Source: Commensalibacter communis
GTDB lineage: Bacteria > Pseudomonadota > Alphaproteobacteria > Acetobacterales > Acetobacteraceae
Length of the DNA: 64,000 nucleotides
NCBI RefSeq assembly: GCF_947179015.1
Contig: NZ_CAMXCM010000001.1
Coordinates: forward strand, 483,387 to 547,386
Direction: 5' to 3'
Shown: one piece after another, positions 23,716 to 32,282 of the stretch
Layout of the letters: each line of letters begins with the position of its first letter
Numbering within the stretch: the first letter of the stretch is position 1
The notes under the pieces: generated by a model
What the model saw: the letters and a program-made list of their open reading frames with translations, nothing else
Told to the model about the DNA's origin: nothing
Databases searched by the model: none
Made by a program: the position numbers and the translations under genes

Positions 23716-25254
23716 ATGGTGTGTGATATGTGTATAAATAAAATAAATGATAGCAAAATTAATAGCTTTATTTTACCATACAGCATCGTTTTCAGTGTTG
23801 CTGTATGTTTTACGAGTGCTTCTTCTGCAAGTAGTATTGCTAGCACGAAGATAGTTACCCAGTCAGAGCAAATTCCTGATGATAAACAGCTTGCACAATT
23901 AGGAGAACAAAAGACCGATTTTAGACAAGGCTGGTATATTTGTGCAAAAGCTGAAAAAACTTGTACAATGTGGAATGCTATAAAAGTTATTAATGTAGAT
24001 CCTTATAAAAATATTAAATACCATGTCGGGGGATTAAATTTAACATTTCCCAAAGGTCGCCCAGCTTTGGCTTCTCAAAATAAACGGTTAAAAATTTCGT
24101 TGGGTATGATTATTAACTATGATATCGGCGGATTTATTGGACCTGATAACAAATATGGTCAAGATGTTTCTGGGTCCCGAGGATATATACGTCGTGGACG
24201 ATTTAGTTTAGGCGTGCAATATGATGATTTCTTATTAACCATAAGCCCTGAATTTGGTGAGTTTTTTAGAGATACATATAATTTATATGAAGCTAACTTG
24301 GCATATAAAGGGTTTAAAAATACAATTATTACTATCGGGTTATTTCAACCAAGGTCTTCAATGCAAGATGCAGAGAGCTCGACAGGATATGAATTTATGG
24401 AGCGTCCAGCCATTATTGACGTGGTACGTAATATTGCTGGAGGTGAGCCAAGATTAGCGTTTGGTGCCCAACATTTTGGTAATGGATATATGATTAGTGC
24501 TTATGTCACGGGTCAGCGATTAGGCAAGCCATTCCAGCAAAATTTTCAAAATAATCAAATTGGTGGCGTATTCAGAACCGCGGTGCATCCGCTTGCTACT
24601 CGAGATTTTGACTTACATTTAGGACTTTCAAGTTCGTTTGCTTTGCACGGTGATAATAAAAAATATGGGATCAGTGCGAGGCAGGATGCTCAGTTGTGGT
24701 TAAGTAAACAATATATTCGCACGGGCACATTGAGTGGGGTTGATAATGTATGGTCTATTGGGCCAGAAGTGGGATTTCGTTGGAAACGAGCTGTTGTGCA
24801 ATCAGAATTTTATAACGTGCGGTTGGGACGTAATTCAAGTTATAATGAATACAGACCTAATTTTAATTTTAAAGGATGGTATATTTCGTCTTCTTATACA
24901 CTTTTTGGTCAACCACGATCATATAATAAAGCACGTGCTATTTTTAATCCACCAACAGGATCATATTTTAATCCAGCAGCAGGTCAGTGGGGGGCTTTGG
25001 AATGGGATGCACGGTTTAGCCAAATGGATTTAGATGATCGTGTACATAGTTATAGCCCCACGGGAAAATTCCAAGGAGTGCAGGGAGGAAAGCAAACCAT
25101 GATTACCACTGGATTTAACTGGTATCCATCGTCCCATATGCGGATTATGTTGGAATATCATCGTGTGCACGCGACAGGGTCCAAAGGAAATAGATATAAT
25201 CTCTTTGGTCGTACCAGTAACTTTATTACATCAAGATTACAATTTACGTTTTAA
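23716..25254 (+). CDS. OprO/OprP-family outer-membrane porin, copy 2
   Basis: A 512-residue paralogue of the preceding porin with the same order of features: signal peptide (hydrophobic core about residues 18-36), the cysteine-pair stretch GWYICAKAEKTCTMWNA, the PFAM-type barrel beginning near residue 115, RRGRFSLGVQYDDF near residue 160, and a terminal phenylalanine (LQFTF). Long segments are nearly identical to copy 1 (for example FPKGRP, GGVFR, WGALEW, GGKQT, TGFNWYPSS). The copies differ mainly in loops, which suggests duplication followed by divergence in substrate or surface exposure. The start is uncertain: ATG codons at 23716 and 23728 are both possible and neither has a strong ribosome binding site. 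Confidence 0.85.
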   Translation: MVCDMCINKINDSKINSFILPYSIVFSVAVCFTSASSASSIASTKIVTQSEQIPDDKQLAQLGEQKTDFRQGWYICAKAEKTCTMWNAIKVINVDPYKNIKYHVGGLNLTFPKGRPALASQNKRLKISLGMIINYDIGGFIGPDNKYGQDVSGSRGYIRRGRFSLGVQYDDFLLTISPEFGEFFRDTYNLYEANLAYKGFKNTIITIGLFQPRSSMQDAESSTGYEFMERPAIIDVVRNIAGGEPRLAFGAQHFGNGYMISAYVTGQRLGKPFQQNFQNNQIGGVFRTAVHPLATRDFDLHLGLSSSFALHGDNKKYGISARQDAQLWLSKQYIRTGTLSGVDNVWSIGPEVGFRWKRAVVQSEFYNVRLGRNSSYNEYRPNFNFKGWYISSSYTLFGQPRSYNKARAIFNPPTGSYFNPAAGQWGALEWDARFSQMDLDDRVHSYSPTGKFQGVQGGKQTMITTGFNWYPSSHMRIMLEYHRVHATGSKGNRYNLFGRTSNFITSRLQFTF

Positions 25255-25279
25255 GACTTGAATAAGAACAAATTAACAT

Positions 25280-25310
25280 TTGACGAAAGATTAAGTCAGC
25301 GGTGTAAGAT
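25280..25310 (+). promoter_or_regulatory. Candidate sigma-70-type promoter for the PPC-domain gene
   Basis: TTGACG at 25280-25285 is followed by a 17-base spacer and TGTAAGAT (a -10-like element, loosely TGTAAG or TAAGAT). It lies about 45 bases upstream of the next start codon. The -35 box is good; the -10 box is weak. Confidence 0.35.
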
Positions 25311-25354
25311 GTTCATAATTAAATGATTTATGTATACCAAATAGAGTAAAGTGG

Positions 25355-25852
25355 ATGAAACGACTTCTTTTTGTATTTTTCTTGTTTTTAACGTCTTTTT
25401 CAGCTTATGCACAATCAAATGAAAAAATATATAGTTATAAACAGTTTGGTGATCAGTATGTGGTTAGTATTAAAAATCACGCTGAAATTTCAAAAGCGAT
25501 TAGTGATTTCTGTAATGACCAACATATTATGGCTGGAAACATCATTGGCATTGGCGCTGTAAAAGAAGCCACATTACGTTTTTTCAATCCTGTTACTAAA
25601 AAATTTAGAGATAAAACATTTTCTGAGCAAATGGAAATCAGTAATCTAACAGGAAATATTGCTCAAAAAGATGGCAAGCTTTACTTACATTTACATATAA
25701 CACTTGGTCGGTCTGACTATTCAGCTTTGGCTGGGCATTTACTAACTGGTGTGATTAACGGTGCGGGGGAATTTGTCATTACAAAATATAACGGTCAGCT
25801 ACCACGATATTATGATGAAACGATTGGGTTGAATTTGTATCAGTTTAACTAA
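25355..25852 (+). CDS. Exported PPC/DUF296-domain protein
   Basis: A 165-residue protein. Residues 1-19 form a clear Sec signal peptide (hydrophobic LLFVFFLFLTSFSA, cleavage near AYA-QS). The rest is a single PPC (DUF296) domain. It starts YVVSIKNHAEISKAISDFC, has the core GNIIGIGAVKEATLRFF and the metal-site-like HLHITLGR, then SALAGHLLTGVINGAGEFVI. This domain forms trimers; in plants it is part of AT-hook DNA-binding proteins, and in bacteria it usually lacks an AT-hook. Export argues against a DNA-binding role here. The histidines in LHLHITLGR and AGHLL could bind a metal. Function is unknown. Confidence 0.82.
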   Translation: MKRLLFVFFLFLTSFSAYAQSNEKIYSYKQFGDQYVVSIKNHAEISKAISDFCNDQHIMAGNIIGIGAVKEATLRFFNPVTKKFRDKTFSEQMEISNLTGNIAQKDGKLYLHLHITLGRSDYSALAGHLLTGVINGAGEFVITKYNGQLPRYYDETIGLNLYQFN

Positions 25853-25892
25853 AAAGTTGTTGTATTGGTCAAAATTTGATTAAAATATCGAA

Positions 25893-26276
25893 TTAGCACA
25901 TCCAATATATCTTCTTTTTAAAATCAATCGTTGCTGGCGCATCCCCTCGGCAAGCCTCAATATGATCGAGATTTACATCTTGAGGAGAGTTGGGAGATGA
26001 AATAATCCATACGCCTGACTTGTGTTGGCGAATAACTCCATCTTCCATCAGTTCGCCATTTTTTATGCCAGATATATTTACTTTTTTTGCATATATTTTT
26101 ATTCGATCGTTGTGTATTTTGACAATTACAGTATCGCCCATCCAAGAATTTTGTTCTTCATAGTAAATTTTGTATATGAATGTTCCGTTATGGTATTCTG
26201 GCTTTTTAGGTATAGACCAAGCATGGATGCTGAACATAAAAAAGAATATAGGGATTAAAGAAAATTGGAACTTCAC
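25893..26276 (-). CDS. Small secreted protein of unknown function
   Basis: A 127-residue protein with a clear N-terminal signal peptide (residues 1-21, ending near AWS-IP). The mature part of about 105 residues is rich in beta-forming residues (TVIVKIHNDRIKIYAKKVNI) and has two cysteines at the very C-terminus (ACRGDAP and terminal YWMC) that could form a disulfide. I do not recognise a family. It is convergent with the PPC gene and lies upstream of nothing on its own strand. The ORF is intact and the signal peptide convincing, so it is likely real. Confidence 0.6.
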   Translation of the reverse strand: MKFQFSLIPIFFFMFSIHAWSIPKKPEYHNGTFIYKIYYEEQNSWMGDTVIVKIHNDRIKIYAKKVNISGIKNGELMEDGVIRQHKSGVWIISSPNSPQDVNLDHIEACRGDAPATIDFKKKIYWMC

Positions 26277-26326
26277 AGAAGGTATCCTTGGTAAGAAGAC
26301 AATAACTTATAGTATAAATTTTGAAT

Positions 26327-29300
26327 TTATATCAGTCCAAATTGTTCGACATGCTTATCTTGCTGCATTTGCACAGCATGTTCTAAATCAATAGAGATAA
26401 TCTGACTGACCCCACGTTCTTGCATGGTGACGCCATATAACCGATTCATGTGACTCATGGTAAGTTGGTGATGGGTCACAACCAAAAAACGTGTTCCAGC
26501 TTGTGCGGTCATATCGGATATCAATGAGCAAAAACGCTCTACGTTCGGATCGTCCAAAGGAGCATCGACTTCATCCAAAATACAAATGGGAACAGGATTA
26601 CAACGACTGACCGCAAAGACAAGAGAAAGGGCGGTAAGTGCTTGTTCTCCACCAGATAGCAATGAAAGTGTAGAGAGTTTTTTCCCCGGAGGTTGAGCGT
26701 AAATCTCTAACCCTGATTGCAAAGGATCCTCATGAGCGAGCAATTTTAAATAGGCACTGCCACCATTAAACATACGGGTAAATAAATCTTGGAAATGTTG
26801 GTTAACTTCATTAAAAATTGCATGAAGTTTTTCTTTGCCTTGTTGGTTTAGTTTTTGAATGGAATCTCGTAATTGCTGAATAGCAGTCGATAATTCAGTA
26901 TATTCTTTTTCTATATTGTTTAATTGTTCTTGTTTTTCTTCGCGTTCAATTTCAGCACGTAAATTGACAGCTCCCAATGCGTCGCGCTCAGCAGAATTTT
27001 CTGCAATGATGGTCTTGAGTTTTCTTTCTGCAGCATCACCGATATCCATGTCAGTTTGTTGCTTGGCATGTTCTTGAATAGATGGCTCGATGTTATTTTT
27101 TAATTGTTCTAATAAAGCCTCTGCTTGTTCTTGCTTTGCTTGTGCTTTCAGCAGGTTCTCTCTAGCTTTATGAGCATTTTGCTCTGCTTGTTGTAATTGT
27201 TTTTGTGCTTCTGTGCGATCTCGTTCAAGCTGAATTAATTGTTGTTGTGCTGCTTGATATAATTCACCTGCGTGCGCCTCAGTTTCTTTTAAAGAGATTA
27301 ACTGCTTTTCAAGAACAGGAAGCTTTTGATTTAAAAGATCATATTCAGATTGTAACTGTGTGATTTTGTTTAAAGAGATCGTTGCTTCGTCTTGTGCCTG
27401 AGATAAACGGGCTTGCCATTCTTTAAATTGAGTTGCCAAAGCTTCTTTTTGTTTAAGCAGATTGTCTTTTTCATTCAGTAGTAAATGATAAGACAACCGT
27501 TCTTTTTCTTCTTGTTCTTTGCAATTTTTATAAGTTTCTTGTATCTGATAAAGATTGGCTTTAACAATGTCTAACTCAGGGCGGGCAGCATATAATTCTT
27601 CGACTTTAATAAACTCTTGCTGTTTATTTTCTAAGTATTTCTTTGCATCTTCACACCGTGGTTGAAGGGTTTCAATACGGCTATGGTGCTGAATGTAATT
27701 TTCTTTGATCGCTTGATGATTTTTTTGTGCAACCAAAAGCGCTTGTTCAGCAATTTGAGATTCTTGTTGCAATGCCAGTATTTGCTGTTCTAGTTCTTGA
27801 ACGTTCTTTTGCGCTGCTTGTTGAGCAGAGAGTGCTTGCTGAGGATTTTCCAGTCGTGTTTGTTGTTCTTGATCTTGAACTAATCCTTGTTCCAGTTGTT
27901 CTAATTCTATTCCCAGCTGTGTTTGTTTTTCTTGTAATGTTTCTAGCCGAATAAGGTTTTGTTGATCATCGCTTAATTGTTTGTGTTGCTGATCTTTAAG
28001 GGTCGATAATTGATGTTCAATCATCTGTAAGTGTTGTTGCGCTTGTTGAGCAGCCTCTTTGCAGTGTTGTAATTGTTGTTGGCTTTGTTCGACGATGTTA
28101 TCGTCAGGCCTAGGAAACTCAGCTTCTTTTTGAGCGTGCTCGTAAGTTTTTTGTTTATCGTCAAATTCCTGTTGTGCTTGGGAATACGCAGGGTGCAGCG
28201 CATCAAACTGAGTTTGAGCTGCTTGAGCACGGTTTTGCAGAGATAAAAATTCTTGTTGTGTTCTTTGCAATGTTTGATCGGTCGTTTTATAGAGCGCTTG
28301 TTTGTCTGTAAGCTGTACTTTAATCGTTTGAAATTGCTCTTGAAGGTTTTGATGCTTCGTTTGTAGCGTAGGATATTCAGAGCTTAACGCCGCCAGAGCT
28401 TCTTCAGTTCGTTTTAAATTTTCTCTTTGTAATAGACGTTGAGCTGCTCTGTTTTGCAATCCTGCTTTTTGATGATAACCATCCCAACGCCATATATCAC
28501 CCTCTTTGGTCATCAGACTTTGTCCAAAAGTAAGGGTTTGAAAATAATTTTGACCTTGTTCAACCGTTTCAACCATACCAATATGATCGAACGCGCGTTG
28601 TAGAGCAGGGGGTGGGGGAATAATTTCTGAAAGTTTCCGAATAGATGCTGGGAATACAGAATGGCTTGGCGGTAATGGCATCCAGCCTGTCTGTGTATCT
28701 AAACTGACGGGGCTTTCTAAAGTCTCGTCAAACAAAGCCGCCACCGCAACAATAAGATCAGATGGAATTGTGATACTGTCTAATACAGCTGGTAAAGTAT
28801 TGGTAAGTTTTTCTTCTTGATCATGTGACAAAGCAAGCGCCAGACCATCTCGTTTTGCTTGCAGCTTTTGTTGCTCTGCTTCATGTTGGTGCAAATTTTT
28901 TTGCGCTTGCTCTGTTGCTTCTTGAGTTTCCTGATATTGCGCAGTTAAATTTTGTATTGTTTCTTGTAGAGATGTAACTTGATCTTTTTGTAAATTGAGT
29001 TCCGTCTTTTTATTTTGTAAAATTTGATCTGCAATGATCGCTGCTTTAGCTTTGTCAATTTGTTCAGCCAAGAGCGTTAAATTCTTCTGTGCTTGTTGGA
29101 ATGCTTGTTGTGTCGTTAACAGATTTTTTTGACGGTTATTATAAATTTGTGTGGCTTGTTGGTTTGCAGACTCAGTTTCCAGATGTGCTTTAATAGCATC
29201 TTGATAATGTCGAGACGTTATTTCTGTATTTTCTTTAGCGTTTAAATATGTTTTTTGTAGCTCTGATAGTTCAGCAGCAAATTGTTGTTTTTGTTGTTCG

Positions 29301-30880
29301 GTCAAAGATTGCTTTTGTAATGTTTGCAGTTGTGTTTCAAAATTACTTTTCTGAATTAAAAGCTGTTGTTGCTTTTCGGTTTGCTGCTTAATTTTTGTCG
29401 CAAGTTGCGTATAGGCTTGCTCGACTTGTTGAGCGTGGTGTTGTGCGTGACTTGCTTGTAATTTTGCTTCGTTAAGACGTGATTCGCTTTCTTGCTTTTG
29501 CGTTTGTATGGTTTTTAAATGTTGTTGGGCATGATCCTGAGCATTGGCAAGATTATTTATTTCCTTTTCTTTGGGAAGAGCTTCAAGACATCCTTGATAG
29601 TCAGCAACGATTTTTTGATACTCTATTTCAGCAGCTTGCTTGGCTTGTTTAGCTTGCTCATATTGCTGTGTAATCGTTTGATGTTGTTTTTGTTGCTCTT
29701 CAAACGTTTTTTCTTCTTTTTGAATTTCCACAGTCAAACGGGCTAATTGCTTGTCATAGTCAGCAATATTGCCTTGAAGAATTCTTTCTTTTTCAGGGTG
29801 TTCCAGCAGATTTTGTTCTGTAGTTTGTAAATGAATATGAACTTGATTTAAATCAGCTTGCGTTTTCTCTACACGATTATTGGCTATGATTTGTTGTTCT
29901 GTTGCTTCTTGAATACGTTCTTGAAGTTGTTGCAACTGTTCTGTAATTTTATTTCTTTGCTCTTGCAAGAATCGTGTTGCATTACGTTCATGATCCCATT
30001 GGGTACGCGCTTGAATCCCTTGTTGTCTGAGCTGCGGTATTTTTTCTTCAAAAGATTCAAATAGGGTCTTCTGTTCAGTATATTTGTATTCAGCATCCTT
30101 TTGTGCGTTGTCAGCTTGGATTTGCTTTTGCTCAAATAGATATAGACTACGGATTGCACGTTGGAAATATAGGGATTGTAAAGTGGTTTCTGCTTCTCTC
30201 AGTTCGGTTGAAAGCCGTCTATAGATTGTTGCTTGTGAAGATTGTTCGTTTAAAGATTCAATAAGCAAAATCAGTTGTTGTTGTAAATCATCCAAACGTG
30301 CCAGATTTTCTTCAGTTGCTTTAAGTTTTAATTCGGCCTCTCGACGACGACTATAGAGGCCAGCAATGCCGGCCGCTTCTTCTAGGACTTGTCGTCTTTC
30401 TTCGGGTGAGGCTGAAATCAGTTGTGCGATGCGGTTTTGGCTGATGATTGCAGAGGATCGCGGACCAGACCCCAGATCAGCAAAAAAAGTTTGCACATCT
30501 CTGGCTCGTTGAACTTTGTTATTAATTCTATATTGGCTGCCAGAACCACGTTCTAACTGTCGAGAGATTTGCAGTTGGTCTTGTTGTTGAAATGGGGCTG
30601 GTGCAATCGTTTCTGTGCCTTCGATGGTTAAGGCAACTTCGGCGATATTACGTGCTGCCCTTCGTGTGGTTCCGGCAAAAATGACATCGTCCATTTCTCC
30701 ACCACGTAAAGAGCGGGCAGAGCTTTCCCCCATAACCCAGCGGATGGCCTCAACAATATTGGATTTGCCACAGCCATTGGGGCCGATGATCCCTGTTAAC
30801 CCTGGTAAGATTTCTAATGTAATAGGATCAGAAAAACTTTTAAATCCAGCAATTTTTAAATGTGTAAAGCGGATGGTCAT
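26327..30880 (-). CDS. smc: Chromosome segregation protein SMC
   Basis: The ATP-driven condensin subunit that organises and segregates the chromosome, working as a dimer with ScpA and ScpB. Head motifs: Walker A GIIGPNGCGKSNIVEAIRW near residue 32, the ABC signature LSGGEQALTALSLVF and Walker B ICILDEVDAPLDDPNVERF in the last 110 residues. A hinge domain lies roughly at residues 690-820 (about LPAVLDSITIPSDLIVAV to WRWDGYHQKAG). Between them are very long, glutamine-rich coiled coils. At 1517 residues it is about 30 % longer than the usual 1150-1200, mostly from extended arms. It starts 24 bases after the dsbA-like gene, so the two are co-transcribed. Confidence 0.95.
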   Translation of the reverse strand: MTIRFTHLKIAGFKSFSDPITLEILPGLTGIIGPNGCGKSNIVEAIRWVMGESSARSLRGGEMDDVIFAGTTRRAARNIAEVALTIEGTETIAPAPFQQQDQLQISRQLERGSGSQYRINNKVQRARDVQTFFADLGSGPRSSAIISQNRIAQLISASPEERRQVLEEAAGIAGLYSRRREAELKLKATEENLARLDDLQQQLILLIESLNEQSSQATIYRRLSTELREAETTLQSLYFQRAIRSLYLFEQKQIQADNAQKDAEYKYTEQKTLFESFEEKIPQLRQQGIQARTQWDHERNATRFLQEQRNKITEQLQQLQERIQEATEQQIIANNRVEKTQADLNQVHIHLQTTEQNLLEHPEKERILQGNIADYDKQLARLTVEIQKEEKTFEEQQKQHQTITQQYEQAKQAKQAAEIEYQKIVADYQGCLEALPKEKEINNLANAQDHAQQHLKTIQTQKQESESRLNEAKLQASHAQHHAQQVEQAYTQLATKIKQQTEKQQQLLIQKSNFETQLQTLQKQSLTEQQKQQFAAELSELQKTYLNAKENTEITSRHYQDAIKAHLETESANQQATQIYNNRQKNLLTTQQAFQQAQKNLTLLAEQIDKAKAAIIADQILQNKKTELNLQKDQVTSLQETIQNLTAQYQETQEATEQAQKNLHQHEAEQQKLQAKRDGLALALSHDQEEKLTNTLPAVLDSITIPSDLIVAVAALFDETLESPVSLDTQTGWMPLPPSHSVFPASIRKLSEIIPPPPALQRAFDHIGMVETVEQGQNYFQTLTFGQSLMTKEGDIWRWDGYHQKAGLQNRAAQRLLQRENLKRTEEALAALSSEYPTLQTKHQNLQEQFQTIKVQLTDKQALYKTTDQTLQRTQQEFLSLQNRAQAAQTQFDALHPAYSQAQQEFDDKQKTYEHAQKEAEFPRPDDNIVEQSQQQLQHCKEAAQQAQQHLQMIEHQLSTLKDQQHKQLSDDQQNLIRLETLQEKQTQLGIELEQLEQGLVQDQEQQTRLENPQQALSAQQAAQKNVQELEQQILALQQESQIAEQALLVAQKNHQAIKENYIQHHSRIETLQPRCEDAKKYLENKQQEFIKVEELYAARPELDIVKANLYQIQETYKNCKEQEEKERLSYHLLLNEKDNLLKQKEALATQFKEWQARLSQAQDEATISLNKITQLQSEYDLLNQKLPVLEKQLISLKETEAHAGELYQAAQQQLIQLERDRTEAQKQLQQAEQNAHKARENLLKAQAKQEQAEALLEQLKNNIEPSIQEHAKQQTDMDIGDAAERKLKTIIAENSAERDALGAVNLRAEIEREEKQEQLNNIEKEYTELSTAIQQLRDSIQKLNQQGKEKLHAIFNEVNQHFQDLFTRMFNGGSAYLKLLAHEDPLQSGLEIYAQPPGKKLSTLSLLSGGEQALTALSLVFAVSRCNPVPICILDEVDAPLDDPNVERFCSLISDMTAQAGTRFLVVTHHQLTMSHMNRLYGVTMQERGVSQIISIDLEHAVQMQQDKHVEQFGLI

Positions 30881-30904
30881 ACAGGGATATTGGAACTATG
30901 GTAA

Positions 30905-31540
30905 TTAAGGGGTTGGTTGACGGCTTAAAGCATTTGTAACCTGTTTTCCAAAATCTTCAATAGTTAATTCACCAACAACAGGTTTGCCGTTGAAAATAAA
31001 GGTTGGGGTGCTGTCGATTTTATATTGCTCTTCAGCTTGTTTGGTTTCTGCTAAAATTGCATCACGTAAAGCAGAATCGTTTGTAACTTGCTCAAACTGA
31101 GAAGCATTCATGCCAGCAAGGGTTGCGTATTTTTGTAATTCTTTGACTGGATCTGCACCTTCTTTAAATGCCCATTGCTCCAAATTATCTAATAAAGCAA
31201 AAACAAAAGGTTTATATTGCTCAATAGGTAAACTGCGTGCAACGATAGCAGCCATCAGCGCAATTTTATCTAAAGGAAAATCTTTGAAAATATAATAGAC
31301 TTTGCCTGTGTTAATATACTGCTTTTCAATTTCTGGAAAAACCGTTTGAGCAAAGCGTCCACAATGAGCGCATGTCAAAGAAAACCATTCTTGGACATGA
31401 ACTTTGGCATTTGGATTACCTAGTGCGCGTGGCGCAGAAAAATTTGGTGAAATTGTTGCTGCTTTGGCTTGCAAGCTGGTTGCGAACAGGGTTGCAGCTG
31501 GAAGTGCAGTGCTTAGAAATAAGCGGCGCGTAATAGGCAT
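30905..31540 (-). CDS. DsbA-family periplasmic thiol:disulfide protein
   Basis: A 211-residue thioredoxin-fold protein with an N-terminal export signal (residues 1-27; MPITRRLFLSTAL has a twin-arginine look but could be Sec). The redox site is C57-A-H-C60 (SLTCAHCGRF) and the cis-proline loop is DSTPTFIFNGK near residue 180. The order CxxC then helical insert then PTF matches DsbA/DsbG-like proteins of Alphaproteobacteria that lie upstream of smc. It probably introduces or corrects disulfides in exported proteins, possibly together with the Ccm thiol proteins elsewhere in the window. An AGGA ribosome binding site precedes the ATG. Confidence 0.9.
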   Translation of the reverse strand: MPITRRLFLSTALPAATLFATSLQAKAATISPNFSAPRALGNPNAKVHVQEWFSLTCAHCGRFAQTVFPEIEKQYINTGKVYYIFKDFPLDKIALMAAIVARSLPIEQYKPFVFALLDNLEQWAFKEGADPVKELQKYATLAGMNASQFEQVTNDSALRDAILAETKQAEEQYKIDSTPTFIFNGKPVVGELTIEDFGKQVTNALSRQPTP

Positions 31541-31694
31541 AATAGGTTCCTAAAATAGTAAATAAAGACAATGATATTATGTTTCAATTTTAACATCAAA
31601 TTTGACGGTTAATCACGTATTTTATCATAAATATCATTGAGAATCATAAAATTATTTATTGTAAAGGTGATTGAGAGATGTGGATAATGATTTT

Positions 31695-31716
31695 GGTTAA
31701 TCAATATTGATTAACC
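31695..31716. repeat. Perfect 22-bp palindrome over the end of the DMT gene
   Basis: A perfect 22-base palindrome (half site GGTTAATCAAT) spans the stop codon of the DMT-family gene (stop at 31711-31713). There is no T-run in the minus direction, so it is not a clear intrinsic terminator. It could be a protein-binding site or a 3'-end hairpin. Confidence 0.5.
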
Positions 31717-32055
31717 ACCACGGAAAATAAAGAAAACAGCACCAACAATACATAGTCCTGCCCATACATAATCCAACTTAAAGGATTGATTCATAAAAAA
31801 GATGCTAAAGGGGATAAAGACCAATAAAGTAATGGCTTCTTGCATGATTTTTAACTCCCCCAAAGAGAGCTTGGTATATCCAATACGGTTGGCAGGGACT
31901 TGGATCATATATTCGCCCAAAGCAATGCACCAACTGATGAGTGCAGCGATGTACCACGGCTTGCTTTCTAATGTTTTTAAATGTCCATACCATGCATAGG
32001 TCATAAAAAGATTTGATAAGACCAGCATCGACGCAGTTGTTAACCAAACAGGCAT
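31711..32055 (-). CDS. DMT-family (DUF486) small membrane protein
   Basis: A 114-residue inner-membrane protein with four hydrophobic helices. It matches the DUF486 family: an N-terminal PVWLTTASMLVLSNLFMTYAW, the central WYGHLK, EYMIQVPANRIGY and the C-terminal VWAGLCIVGAVFFIFRG. The fold is half of a drug/metabolite transporter, so it presumably dimerises; substrate unknown. A strong AGGAG ribosome binding site lies 6 bases before the ATG. It is a single-gene unit. Confidence 0.88.
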   Translation of the reverse strand: MPVWLTTASMLVLSNLFMTYAWYGHLKTLESKPWYIAALISWCIALGEYMIQVPANRIGYTKLSLGELKIMQEAITLLVFIPFSIFFMNQSFKLDYVWAGLCIVGAVFFIFRGG

Positions 32056-32201
32056 TTGTTTCTCCTTTTAAGTTATAAATTTTGCTGAATTTGAATAAAT
32101 TTTAGTAGTTTGTTAAATAAATTGAATATGCTAACATTTGGTAATAATTTTTAATGTATAAATGAAATTATTCAAATGGCTAAAACAACTGTTGATTTTA
32201 T

Positions 32202-32216
32202 ATGCTTTATAAGCAT
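32202..32216. promoter_or_regulatory. Short palindrome upstream of the sugar kinase gene
   Basis: ATGCTTTATAAGCAT is a palindrome with a 3-base centre, about 70 bases upstream of the kinase start. It could be an operator, but the region is AT-rich and one copy alone is weak evidence. Confidence 0.25.
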
Positions 32217-32282
32217 GATCCAATAGTAAAATATTGAAGATGAGACTATTTTATAATTCTATTCTGTTATAGGAGATTTTAA

